Shown in pieces: positions 1-4,652 of a stretch of DNA of 5,263 bases. The position numbers were made by a program, and so were the translations under genes. Each line of letters begins with the position of its first letter. The stretch's first letter is position 1. This stretch comes from Limisphaerales bacterium. Lineage in GTDB: Bacteria > Verrucomicrobiota > Verrucomicrobiia > Limisphaerales > UBA11358. The stretch is taken from assembly GCA_003455565.1 (NCBI GenBank), contig DMQW01000441.1:1-5263 (forward strand), in the 5' to 3' direction. The notes under the pieces are model-generated. The model saw only the letters and a program-made list of their open reading frames with translations, did no database searches and had not been told where the DNA came from.

Positions 1-372
1 GGCTCCCAACTCGTGCCGGTTCGCTTTGAATTCACGCATCCGACGGCCACCACCGTTTGTATCGCGGGGACTTTCAACAATTGGCAGCCCGAAGCCAAGA
101 CGCTGCATTCCTCCGGCGTCGGTAACTGGTGGAAGGAAACGGCTTTGGCACCCGGCACCTACGAATACTGCCTCGTAGTGGACGGCCAATGGATGCCCGA
201 TCCGCTGGCCAAAGAAACCGTGCCCAACCCGTTCGGCGGAAGAAACTCGGTTCTGAAGGTGGCGAGTTCGCCGGAAGCCGCCCATCTGGCCGACGCGGAA
301 AATTTACCGTTAAAAAACACAAACAAACAAAAAACAAAAAAATATGAACCAACCAACACAAGCAACCAGTAA
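1..372 (+). CDS. Small CBM48/AMPK-type glycogen-binding domain protein, 5' partial
   Basis: The reading frame is open from the first base, so the true start probably lies upstream; the GTG at 13 is internal to the domain and has no visible ribosome binding site. The 123 visible residues contain one carbohydrate-binding module of the CBM48/isoamylase-N/AMPK-beta type. Counting from the first visible codon, there is a beta-strand start VRFEF, the GTFNNW turn (Trp at about 28), the WWKE strand (43-46), the YEYCLVVDG strand, and the closing NPFGGRNSVLKV (about 76-87). Aromatic residues at these positions bind alpha-glucan in the family. No catalytic domain follows, so it probably acts as a stand-alone glycogen- or starch-binding or regulatory protein in the cytoplasm; that role is inferred. 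The last 20 or so residues are a Lys/Asn/Thr/Gln tail encoded by the A-rich leader of the next gene, which it overlaps by 29 bases. Confidence 0.85.
   Translation, partial: GSQLVPVRFEFTHPTATTVCIAGTFNNWQPEAKTLHSSGVGNWWKETALAPGTYEYCLVVDGQWMPDPLAKETVPNPFGGRNSVLKVASSPEAAHLADAENLPLKNTNKQKTKKYEPTNTSNQ
312..343 (+). promoter_or_regulatory. A-rich leader without Shine-Dalgarno before the DUF883 start
   Basis: From 312 to 342, 26 of 31 bases are A, the other five are C, and there is no G at all from 311 to the ATG at 344. No Shine-Dalgarno is therefore possible here. Unstructured A-rich leaders are known to promote initiation in several phyla that often do not use Shine-Dalgarno pairing. The same bases also encode the Lys-rich tail of the upstream CBM48 protein. 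A translation-enhancer role is inferred. Confidence 0.45.
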
Positions 373-655
373 TGATCTGGGCACACTCGCCGAAGATGCG
401 CGCGCCTTGATGGCCGCCACCGCCGACGTGGCCGGAGAAAAAGTCAGCGCAGCCCGCAAGCGTCTCGCCGCCGCGCTGGAAAGCGCCAAGGAAATCGCGG
501 GCAATGTCCGTGACCAAGCGGTCGCAGGCGCGAAAGTTGCCGACGAAACCGTGCGTGAACATCCTTATCAAGCCATCGCCATCGGCGTCGGGGTCGGGGC
601 GATTTTCGGCTATCTCATCGCCCGCCGGTGCTCCCGCAACTGCGACCGATCATAA
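344..655 (+). CDS. DUF883/ElaB-YqjD-like membrane-anchored protein
   Basis: This 103-residue protein matches the plan and length of the YqjD/ElaB/YgaM family (E. coli YqjD is about 100 residues). Residues 10-72 form a long Ala-rich, charged helix with repeats such as ARKRLAAALESAKE. It is followed by the family hallmark HPYQAIAIGVGVGAIFGYLI (73-92), a glycine-zipper membrane segment, and an Arg-rich end. In E. coli such proteins sit in the inner membrane by the C-terminal anchor and bind 70S/100S ribosomes in stationary phase, which is thought to slow translation; that function is transferred from the family, not shown here. Its start lies inside the end of the CBM48 gene, and its TAA is one base before the ATG of the YqjE-like gene, so translation is probably coupled. 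Two extra Cys near the C-terminus (96, 100) are not typical of the E. coli members. Confidence 0.85.
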   Translation: MNQPTQATSNDLGTLAEDARALMAATADVAGEKVSAARKRLAAALESAKEIAGNVRDQAVAGAKVADETVREHPYQAIAIGVGVGAIFGYLIARRCSRNCDRS

Positions 656-656
656 T

Positions 657-1046
657 ATGGAAACAGCCACCGTCAGCTTCAAGCAACTGGCCACGACCTC
701 GAAACATTTTGCGCGGCGGCTGTTGACCATCGGAGAAAACCGGCTCGAATTGTTGATGGTGGAAGTGCAGGAGGAGCGCGAGCGTCTCCTGCACGCCATC
801 CTGCTGGCGCTCGGTGTGGCGGCGTTCGGTCTGCTCGCTGGAATCACAGTGACCGCTGCCATCGTGGTTCTGCTGTGGCAATATTCGCCCGTGACGGTTC
901 TCCTGACACTGACCGGCCTCTACGGAGTCGCCGGGGTTTGTCTTTACCGACGACTCACCCTTCTCCTACGCGACTGGCAGAATCTGTCCGCCACCCTCGA
1001 ACAACTCCGAAAGGACCGCGCATGTTTAGAAAAAATCCTCGCATGA
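657..1046 (+). CDS. YqjE-like phage-holin-superfamily (Phage_holin_3_6) membrane protein
   Basis: The frame is open further upstream, but the ATG at 657 is chosen because it comes one base after the preceding stop and gives the usual family N-terminus. The 129-residue product has an amphipathic N-terminal helix with the typical stretch ENRLELLMVEVQEERERL (27-44), two membrane segments (about 45-73 and 78-97) joined by a short loop, and a charged C-terminal helix ending SATLEQLRKDRACLEKIL. This is the architecture of YqjE proteins, which are called holins by superfamily likeness only. There is no endolysin or phage gene nearby, so a lytic role is unlikely. It is more plausibly a partner of the DUF883 protein, since the pair is adjacent in many genomes. 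No Shine-Dalgarno is visible; expression is probably coupled to the gene upstream. Confidence 0.85.
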   Translation: METATVSFKQLATTSKHFARRLLTIGENRLELLMVEVQEERERLLHAILLALGVAAFGLLAGITVTAAIVVLLWQYSPVTVLLTLTGLYGVAGVCLYRRLTLLLRDWQNLSATLEQLRKDRACLEKILA

Positions 1047-1369
1047 ACCCGCTCGCCTCACGGAAACAATTGTTGATCGCGGAAAGCGAACTCAATCGCG
1101 CCCAACTGGTCGGGGATATGGCCGTGCTGACGGCGGGCGTTCGCACGCTCACCAACCGCGCCAAATCCTTCGGTTCGATCGCCTCGGCAGCCGCAGTGCT
1201 GGTGGCGGGCCTGGCGGCCTTCCAGCGCGGCAAGCCCGCGCCCGCTGCCAAAAAAACTTCCTGGCTGCAAACCATTCTCAAAGGCGCGGGCTTGGTTTCC
1301 ACCCTCTGGCTGGGGTTCCGCTCGCGCAGTCACGATCATGAAAACAAGCAGCCGAACTCGCGCGTCTAA
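1022..1369 (+). CDS. YqjK-like small membrane protein
   Basis: The ATG at 1022 is preferred because AAAGGA (1010-1015) lies six bases upstream. An alternative ATG at 1043 would give the classic ATGA overlap but has no ribosome binding site. From 1022 the product has 115 residues and overlaps the YqjE-like gene by 25 bases. It has a polar helix with LASRKQLLIAESELNR (11-26) and LTAGVRTLTNRAK, then a hydrophobic segment (about 50-67), a Lys/Pro/Ala linker, a second weaker hydrophobic segment (about 84-98) and an Arg/His-rich tail. Sequence likeness to E. coli YqjK is weak, but the layout (a helix starting with an RKxxLL motif, then two hydrophobic stretches) and the position behind YqjD- and YqjE-type genes match it. 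The function is unknown; it probably belongs to the same membrane unit. Confidence 0.7.
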   Translation: MFRKNPRMNPLASRKQLLIAESELNRAQLVGDMAVLTAGVRTLTNRAKSFGSIASAAAVLVAGLAAFQRGKPAPAAKKTSWLQTILKGAGLVSTLWLGFRSRSHDHENKQPNSRV

Positions 1370-1414
1370 CCCCGGTCTTCCGTGCTCATGTTCCGTAGAA
1401 CTCTGAAGGCACCG

Positions 1415-1444
1415 CGTTCGCGTTCAGGAAGTCACGCGCGAACG
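1415..1444. repeat. 8-bp inverted repeat next to the AI-2E transporter ribosome binding site
   Basis: CGTTCGCG (1415-1422) pairs perfectly with CGCGAACG (1437-1444) around a 14-base loop, and the stem ends where the GGGCAGG ribosome binding site (1444-1450) begins. There is no T-run after it, so it is not an ordinary intrinsic terminator of the upstream genes. It could be an operator or an mRNA stem-loop affecting access to the ribosome binding site. The 86 bases between 1369 and 1456 hold no other clear signal. Confidence 0.4.
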
Positions 1445-1455
1445 GGCAGGTAAAT

Positions 1456-2601
1456 ATGGAGGCCAACCCGACGCCCCAGCCCATTACTGCCGCCATTGAC
1501 CCGACGGTTGAAGTAGTGACGCAGTCCGCGCCATCCACCCCCGCAACAGTTGCCAAAACGACACCCGTGCAAATCGTCCTGGTTGTGCTCGGCGTCATTG
1601 CCTTCCTTTATTTTGCGCGTCCGGTGATCTTGCCGATCTTCCTGGCTTGTGTGGCGGGAATGACTTTGAAACCACTCATCCGTTGGTTGTCCTATTGCCA
1701 CATTCCGCCGGCACTCTCCGCCGCAGTCGTGCTTTGTCTCCTGGTGGCCGCCATCGGGATTGGTTTCTTTCAATTAGGCCGCCCGGCGTTGACGTGGATG
1801 AATGAAGCGCCGCAACACATGACCGAGTTGAGGCAACGGGTTCTGACAATCTTTCCGCGTCTCGCACGCTTCAGCCAGGCGGCGGCGGCGGTGAACAACC
1901 TGGGCGCGACCGAGGAAGAAAAAAAAGAAGCACAAAAGCAAGCGCCCACCGTCGAGGTCAAAGACAGCCGTGGCACCCGTTCAATCCTTAACTGGACCGG
2001 AACCCTGCTGGTGGGCATCGGCGAGACGTTGGTCTTGCTTTACCTGTTGCTCGCCTCGGGCGACCTGTTCTTGCAGAAACTCGTCCACGTGATGCCGACC
2101 TTGCGCGACAAAAAGCGCGCGGTCGAGATCAGCCGTGAGATTCAGCAAAACATTTCCAATTACCTGTTCTCGGTTTCGCTGATTAATATTGGCCTGGGTA
2201 TCGTCGTGAGCGGGGGCCTCTACTTCATGGGCGTGCCCAACGCCGCGATGTGGGGAATGCTCGTGGCGGTGCTGAATTTTGTTCCCTACTTTGGCCCCGT
2301 CGCCGGCGTCATCCTGCTGGCCACGGTCGGCCTCCTGACTTTTGACACGTTGTGGAAAGGCCTCCTGCCGCCCGCCTGGTATCTGATGTTCCATCTGTTG
2401 GAAGCGAACCTCATCACGCCGGTGTTGCTCGGGCGCCGCTTCACGCTCAATCCCGCGGTCATTTTTGTTTCGTTGATCTTCTGGATGTGGCTCTGGGGGG
2501 TGCCGGGCGCTTTGCTGTCGGTGCCGATCCTGGTCTCGATCAAAGTGGTTTGTGATCGTGTGCCCACGCTGTCATCCGTCAGCGAACTGCTCACGCGTTA
2601 A
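1456..2601 (+). CDS. AI-2E family transporter (PerM/YdiK-like permease)
   Basis: The ATG at 1456 has AGG (1448-1450) five bases upstream, and the 381-residue length is normal for the family. After a Pro/Thr/Ala-rich cytoplasmic N-terminus of about 37 residues come membrane segments near 38-54, 56-70 and 85-107, a long soluble region (108-178) with a charged EEEKKEAQKQ stretch, then segments near 182-200, 238-260, 265-296, 305-324 and 332-365. Family landmarks are NFVPYFGPVAG (274-284), LEANLITPVLLG (315-326) followed by a conserved LNP, and WGVPGALLSVPIL (347-359). Members were named after TqsA, which exports the quorum signal AI-2, but others act as Na+/H+ antiporters or have no known substrate, so the substrate cannot be told here. 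No luxS or lsr gene is in view. The gene appears to form its own transcription unit. Confidence 0.93.
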   Translation: MEANPTPQPITAAIDPTVEVVTQSAPSTPATVAKTTPVQIVLVVLGVIAFLYFARPVILPIFLACVAGMTLKPLIRWLSYCHIPPALSAAVVLCLLVAAIGIGFFQLGRPALTWMNEAPQHMTELRQRVLTIFPRLARFSQAAAAVNNLGATEEEKKEAQKQAPTVEVKDSRGTRSILNWTGTLLVGIGETLVLLYLLLASGDLFLQKLVHVMPTLRDKKRAVEISREIQQNISNYLFSVSLINIGLGIVVSGGLYFMGVPNAAMWGMLVAVLNFVPYFGPVAGVILLATVGLLTFDTLWKGLLPPAWYLMFHLLEANLITPVLLGRRFTLNPAVIFVSLIFWMWLWGVPGALLSVPILVSIKVVCDRVPTLSSVSELLTR

Positions 2602-2632
2602 GCCGGACAACATATTATCAGCCGTCTCCCTC

Positions 2633-2665
2633 GCCCGGCACTCAATTCACGGCCAATGACCGGGC
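2633..2665. other. Inverted repeat downstream of the AI-2E transporter gene
   Basis: GCCCGG (2633-2638) can pair with CCGGGC (2660-2665) over a 21-base loop. It lies about 30 bases after the transporter stop codon, where a terminator would be expected, but the loop is long and no T-run follows. It is only a weak candidate for a transcription end or processing signal. Apart from this and the dyad at 2701-2723, nothing else stands out between 2602 and 2754. Confidence 0.2.
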
Positions 2666-2700
2666 TGGTTCCGCCGGATGCCTGAATTCCTGAACTCTGC

Positions 2701-2723
2701 GGGTAGGGTAACACCCCATAGCG
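2701..2723 (+). promoter_or_regulatory. GGGT/ACCC dyad with CCCCATAGCG motif upstream of lipoprotein gene
   Basis: The stretch GGGTAGGGTAACACCCCATA, followed by GCG, holds GGGT (2706-2709) and ACCC (2713-2716) as inverted arms. It includes the 14-mer AACACCCCATAGCG (2710-2723), which recurs exactly at 4309-4322. In both places 31 bases separate the motif from the ATG. The downstream bases GAC (2728-2730) and ATTCT (2744-2748) are also matched at the same offset in the second copy. An activator/repressor operator or a promoter element is inferred; the binding protein is unknown. Confidence 0.55.
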
Positions 2724-2754
2724 GCCTGACGTCTGGTTGGATTATTCTCATCCC

Positions 2755-3192
2755 ATGAATGTCAAAAAACTTTTCTTCAAGACGGACCAGGTTGGATTTG
2801 TGTTATGCGCTGCGCTCTTGGGAACACTGACCGGGTGCGTGGGTTACGTTGACGGGCCACGCGCTGGGTATTATGCGGAGCCATCTATAGCCGTGGTGCA
2901 AGACGACTACGTTTATTACCCCGGCTATGAGGTCTATTACAGCAGCAGCCGGCACCAATACGCTTACCGGGAAGGCCGCGCGTGGGTTTCGCGGCCAGCG
3001 CCGCGTGGTGTCTCGGTTAACGTGCTGCTGGCTTCGCCGTCCGTGCGGATGGATTTCCACGACTCACCGGCACAGCACCATGCGGCGATAGTTCGGCAGT
3101 ATCCTAAAAATTGGGCGCCGCCCGGATCGAATCAAGGTCAAAACCGGAAGGACGACAAGCGCAACGGGCGCGGAGAAAACAACGGAAGATAA
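2755..3192 (+). CDS. Tyr-rich predicted lipoprotein of unknown function
   Basis: The ATG at 2755 is chosen over an in-frame TTG at 2737 because it gives a standard lipoprotein signal: MNVKK, hydrophobic stretch 13-27, and the lipobox LTGC with Cys28. The second residue after the Cys is Gly, with no Asp at +2, so outer-membrane sorting is plausible. The mature part of the 145-residue protein begins with Tyr-rich sequence (YYPGYEVYYSSSRHQYAY, 54-71), then REGRAWVSRPAPRG, a segment LLASPSVRMDFHDSPAQHHAAIVRQYPKNW with several His, and ends in a polar, Arg/Asn/Gly-rich tail (about 122-145). Similar short YYP...Y...W lipoproteins occur in verrucomicrobial and proteobacterial genomes without known function. 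No Shine-Dalgarno is visible; the leader is pyrimidine-rich. The dyad 31 bases upstream and the close downstream neighbours suggest it heads an operon with the DUF3309 and PRC-barrel genes. Confidence 0.8.
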   Translation: MNVKKLFFKTDQVGFVLCAALLGTLTGCVGYVDGPRAGYYAEPSIAVVQDDYVYYPGYEVYYSSSRHQYAYREGRAWVSRPAPRGVSVNVLLASPSVRMDFHDSPAQHHAAIVRQYPKNWAPPGSNQGQNRKDDKRNGRGENNGR

Positions 3193-3228
3193 CCAAGCGA
3201 ATCACCTTCGCACATTGAAAGGAACATT

Positions 3229-3390
3229 ATGTTAGGAACTGTTTTAGTGGTATTGCTCATTCTGATGCTGCTCGGCGCACTCCCTACTTGGCCACACAGC
3301 CGGAGTTGGGGTTATTACCCGAGCGGCGGACTGGGCTTGCTTTTGGTTATTCTGATAGTCTTGCTTTTGCTGGGTGTGTTCCCTCGGTAG
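3229..3390 (+). CDS. DUF3309 family small membrane protein (53 aa)
   Basis: ATG at 3229 is preceded by AAAGGAA (3218-3224) at good spacing, and the frame closes with TAG at 3388-3390. The 53-residue product has two hydrophobic halves, residues 1-18 (MLGTVLVVLLILMLLGAL) and about 33-51 (GGLGLLLVILIVLLLLGVF). They flank a polar turn with PTWPHSRSWGYYPSGG and end FPR. This is the standard DUF3309 layout: start M-L-x-T, then LPTWPxS, WGY-P-GGLGLLL, and a terminal LLG-- hydrophobic run. The family is widespread in soil Proteobacteria, Acidobacteria and Verrucomicrobiota, with no known function. It begins 36 bases after the lipoprotein stop, so the two are probably co-transcribed. It is short enough to be missed by usual length cut-offs. 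Confidence 0.9.
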   Translation: MLGTVLVVLLILMLLGALPTWPHSRSWGYYPSGGLGLLLVILIVLLLLGVFPR

Positions 3391-3430
3391 CAAGGGTTGG
3401 CAGTTGAATGGATCGAATGCTGGACAAAGT

Positions 3431-3444
3431 TACCCTCCCGGGTA
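3431..3444. promoter_or_regulatory. TACCC-N4-GGGTA dyad upstream of PRC-barrel gene
   Basis: TACCC (3431-3435) and GGGTA (3440-3444) form a perfect 5-4-5 inverted repeat in the 87-base gap between the DUF3309 and PRC-barrel genes. The right arm runs into TAGCGGCC (3443-3450), an 8-mer also present in the motif region before the lipoprotein gene (2719-2726), at almost the same distance from the start codon (27 versus 28 bases). The arms face the opposite way from those of the other two dyads, so it may be unrelated. Confidence 0.3.
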
Positions 3445-3477
3445 GCGGCCCACGCAATTTACACGAAAGGCAGATTT

Positions 3478-4191
3478 ATGTTACGAAGCATTAAACAACT
3501 TTTAGGAGACAAACTCGGCGCGTCGGATGGCGAAATCGGCCAAGTGAAGGATTTTTATTTTGACGATCAGAACTGGGCGGTGCGTTATCTGGTCGCGGAC
3601 ACGGGAACTTGGTTGACGGGGCGACAGGTGCTGCTCTCGCCTCATTCGCTCGGCTGCCTCGATCAGGCTGGAAAAGTCCTGCGCGCGAAGCTGACCCGGA
3701 AACAGATCGAGAACAGCCCTTCGATTGAGTTGCACAAGCCGGTGTCGCGACAATACGAAGAGGAGTATTACCGATACTATGGCTGGCCCTACTACTGGCA
3801 GGGTGACGGGTTGTGGGGCATGAGCGGCTTTCCGATTTTGGAACTGCCCGTAAAACCTCTGCCGAGTGAACAAGCGGCGGCGATTGATCCAAAGCGCAAA
3901 CGTGCCGATGCGCATCTGCGCAGCACGCAAATGGTGAAGGGCTACCACCTTCAGGCCAGCGATGGAATCATCGGCTACGTCTGTGATTTTATGATGGACG
4001 ACCAGAGCTGGGCGATCGGTCAATTGGTCATCAAAACCGGGCACCGGTTTACCGGCAAGGAGGTGCAGATACCAGTGAGCAAAGTTGACCGGATTAGTTA
4101 CGAGGAATCCACGGTGTTCGTGAATTTAACCAAGGAAGCTGTCGAGCAAAGTCCCGCGCACCATCTGGCTCCGGTCGGTGCGACCGCTTGA
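3478..4191 (+). CDS. Tandem PRC-barrel domain protein
   Basis: The frame is open from 3397, but ATG 3478 is the likely start: GAAAGG (3465-3470) lies seven bases upstream and the product then begins MLRSIKQLLG, typical of the family. The 237-residue protein is an internal duplication. Two PRC barrels (about 1-82 and 146-227) align without gaps at an offset of 145 residues: ASDG 15-18/160-163, DDQxWA 29-34/174-179, TG at 42-43/187-188 and 47-48/192-193, LT 72-73/217-218 and SP 80-81/225-226. The linker is rich in Tyr and Trp (EEEYYRYYGWPYYW, 94-107) and then basic (PKRKR, 138-142). PRC barrels occur in the photosynthetic reaction-centre H subunit and in RimM; stand-alone copies have no established role. 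There is no signal peptide, so it is probably cytoplasmic. It likely ends the lipoprotein-DUF3309 transcript. Confidence 0.9.
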   Translation: MLRSIKQLLGDKLGASDGEIGQVKDFYFDDQNWAVRYLVADTGTWLTGRQVLLSPHSLGCLDQAGKVLRAKLTRKQIENSPSIELHKPVSRQYEEEYYRYYGWPYYWQGDGLWGMSGFPILELPVKPLPSEQAAAIDPKRKRADAHLRSTQMVKGYHLQASDGIIGYVCDFMMDDQSWAIGQLVIKTGHRFTGKEVQIPVSKVDRISYEESTVFVNLTKEAVEQSPAHHLAPVGATA

Positions 4192-4195
4192 CCTC

Positions 4196-4346
4196 GCCCA
4201 GCCCATTCGTGAAAGCCCTCGTTTATCACGGTTACTCAAAGTCGAAGGAGTGACGTGGCCCAGCCGAGCAGCTTGGACTGGAAATTTACCATTTCATTGA
4301 ATGGGGTGAACACCCCATAGCGAACGGACCGTTGCCCAGCCCATTC
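4196..4346 (+). repeat. 13-bp direct repeat flanking the intergenic region before DUF2934
   Basis: GCCCAGCCCATTC occurs at 4196-4208, just after the PRC-barrel stop, and again at 4334-4346, just before the DUF2934 start. The first eight bases, GCCCAGCC, also occur at 4258-4265. The 162-base gap 4192-4353 thus has three copies of an 8-mer and two of a 13-mer, with the palindrome 4301-4318 between the second and third. This may be a remnant of a small local duplication; no mobile element is seen. Confidence 0.4.
4301..4322. promoter_or_regulatory. 18-bp perfect palindrome with CCCCATAGCG motif upstream of DUF2934 gene
   Basis: ATGGGGTGAACACCCCAT (4301-4318) is an 8-2-8 inverted repeat with no mismatch, a shape typical of sites bound by a dimeric regulator. 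It continues into AGCG, giving the 14-mer AACACCCCATAGCG at 4309-4322 shared with the lipoprotein upstream region and ending 31 bases before ATG 4354. An alternative reading is an ECF-like promoter with TGAAC (4307-4311) and CGTT (4330-4333), but the 18-base spacer is longer than usual. The regulator is not identifiable. Confidence 0.6.
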
Positions 4347-4353
4347 TTCCTAT

Positions 4354-4611
4354 ATGAAACACAAAAAATTCTCCCAGGATAAAAACCAAAAACCGGCCAG
4401 TGCCTCACGGCCAACGGCGGCGGCGAGCTTAAACCAAAATGAAATTGATTTTGTGCCAGCACCGGACGAAGTGGCCAGAAAGGCCTACTTCAGTTATGTC
4501 AACCAGGGTTCGCTGCCCGGGCACGATGTGCAGCACTGGCTGAAGGCCGAGGCGGAATTGATCGCGGAACGCAACCTTACCCGGGTTCACGGTTTTCATA
4601 ACCGGACATAA
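4354..4611 (+). CDS. DUF2934 domain protein
   Basis: This 85-residue protein has a disordered basic N-terminus (MKHKKFSQDKNQKPASAS, 1-18), then a DUF2934 domain at about 36-72. The domain shows the expected pattern: a helix starting PDEVARKAYFSYV, the turn GSLPGHDVQHW with the conserved GHD-xxHW, and the closing helix LKAEAELIAE. DUF2934 proteins are small, found widely in bacteria with soil or plant lifestyles, and have no proven function; they are often encoded beside stress genes. The start has no Shine-Dalgarno and a pyrimidine-rich leader like that of the lipoprotein gene. The gene lies 31 bases after the shared motif and 41 bases before the dehydrogenase start. A 5-bp stem at 4590-4604 near its end has no T-run and is not a terminator, so read-through into the dehydrogenase is possible. 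Confidence 0.88.
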   Translation: MKHKKFSQDKNQKPASASRPTAAASLNQNEIDFVPAPDEVARKAYFSYVNQGSLPGHDVQHWLKAEAELIAERNLTRVHGFHNRT

Positions 4612-4652
4612 AATAAAATTCATCGGCAACCCACGAAGAAAGAATCAATTTT

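Noticed and set aside
74..571. 165-codon minus-strand frame across the CBM48 and DUF883 genes
   Set aside because: It spans two well-supported plus-strand genes, is rich in Arg, Gly and Cys as shadow frames in GC-rich DNA tend to be, and has no domain or ribosome binding site.
657..1046. Holin-family hit as evidence for a prophage
   Set aside because: There is no lysin, integrase, capsid or tail gene near; the YqjE-type protein with a YqjD-type neighbour is a normal chromosomal arrangement.
1981..2394. 137-codon minus-strand frame within the transporter gene
   Set aside because: It is His/Gln/Asp-rich, the usual reverse image of a membrane protein gene.
1456..2601. Evidence for AI-2 quorum sensing
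   Set aside because: The family name does not fix the substrate, and no luxS, lsrB or luxP is in view.
3502..4044. 180-codon minus-strand frame opposite the PRC-barrel gene
   Set aside because: The plus strand carries an ungapped protein-level duplication, which is strong proof of its coding; the minus frame is a shadow.
4255..4320. 21-residue open frame beginning GTG after an AAGGAG, ending in the shared motif
   Set aside because: The spacing of four bases is short, the peptide has no recognisable character, and the stop falls inside the palindrome; it could be a leader peptide, but nothing else supports that.
4590..4604. Hairpin CGGTT/AACCG at the end of the DUF2934 gene as a terminator
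   Set aside because: The stem has only five pairs, is still inside the coding region, and is followed by A-rich rather than T-rich sequence.
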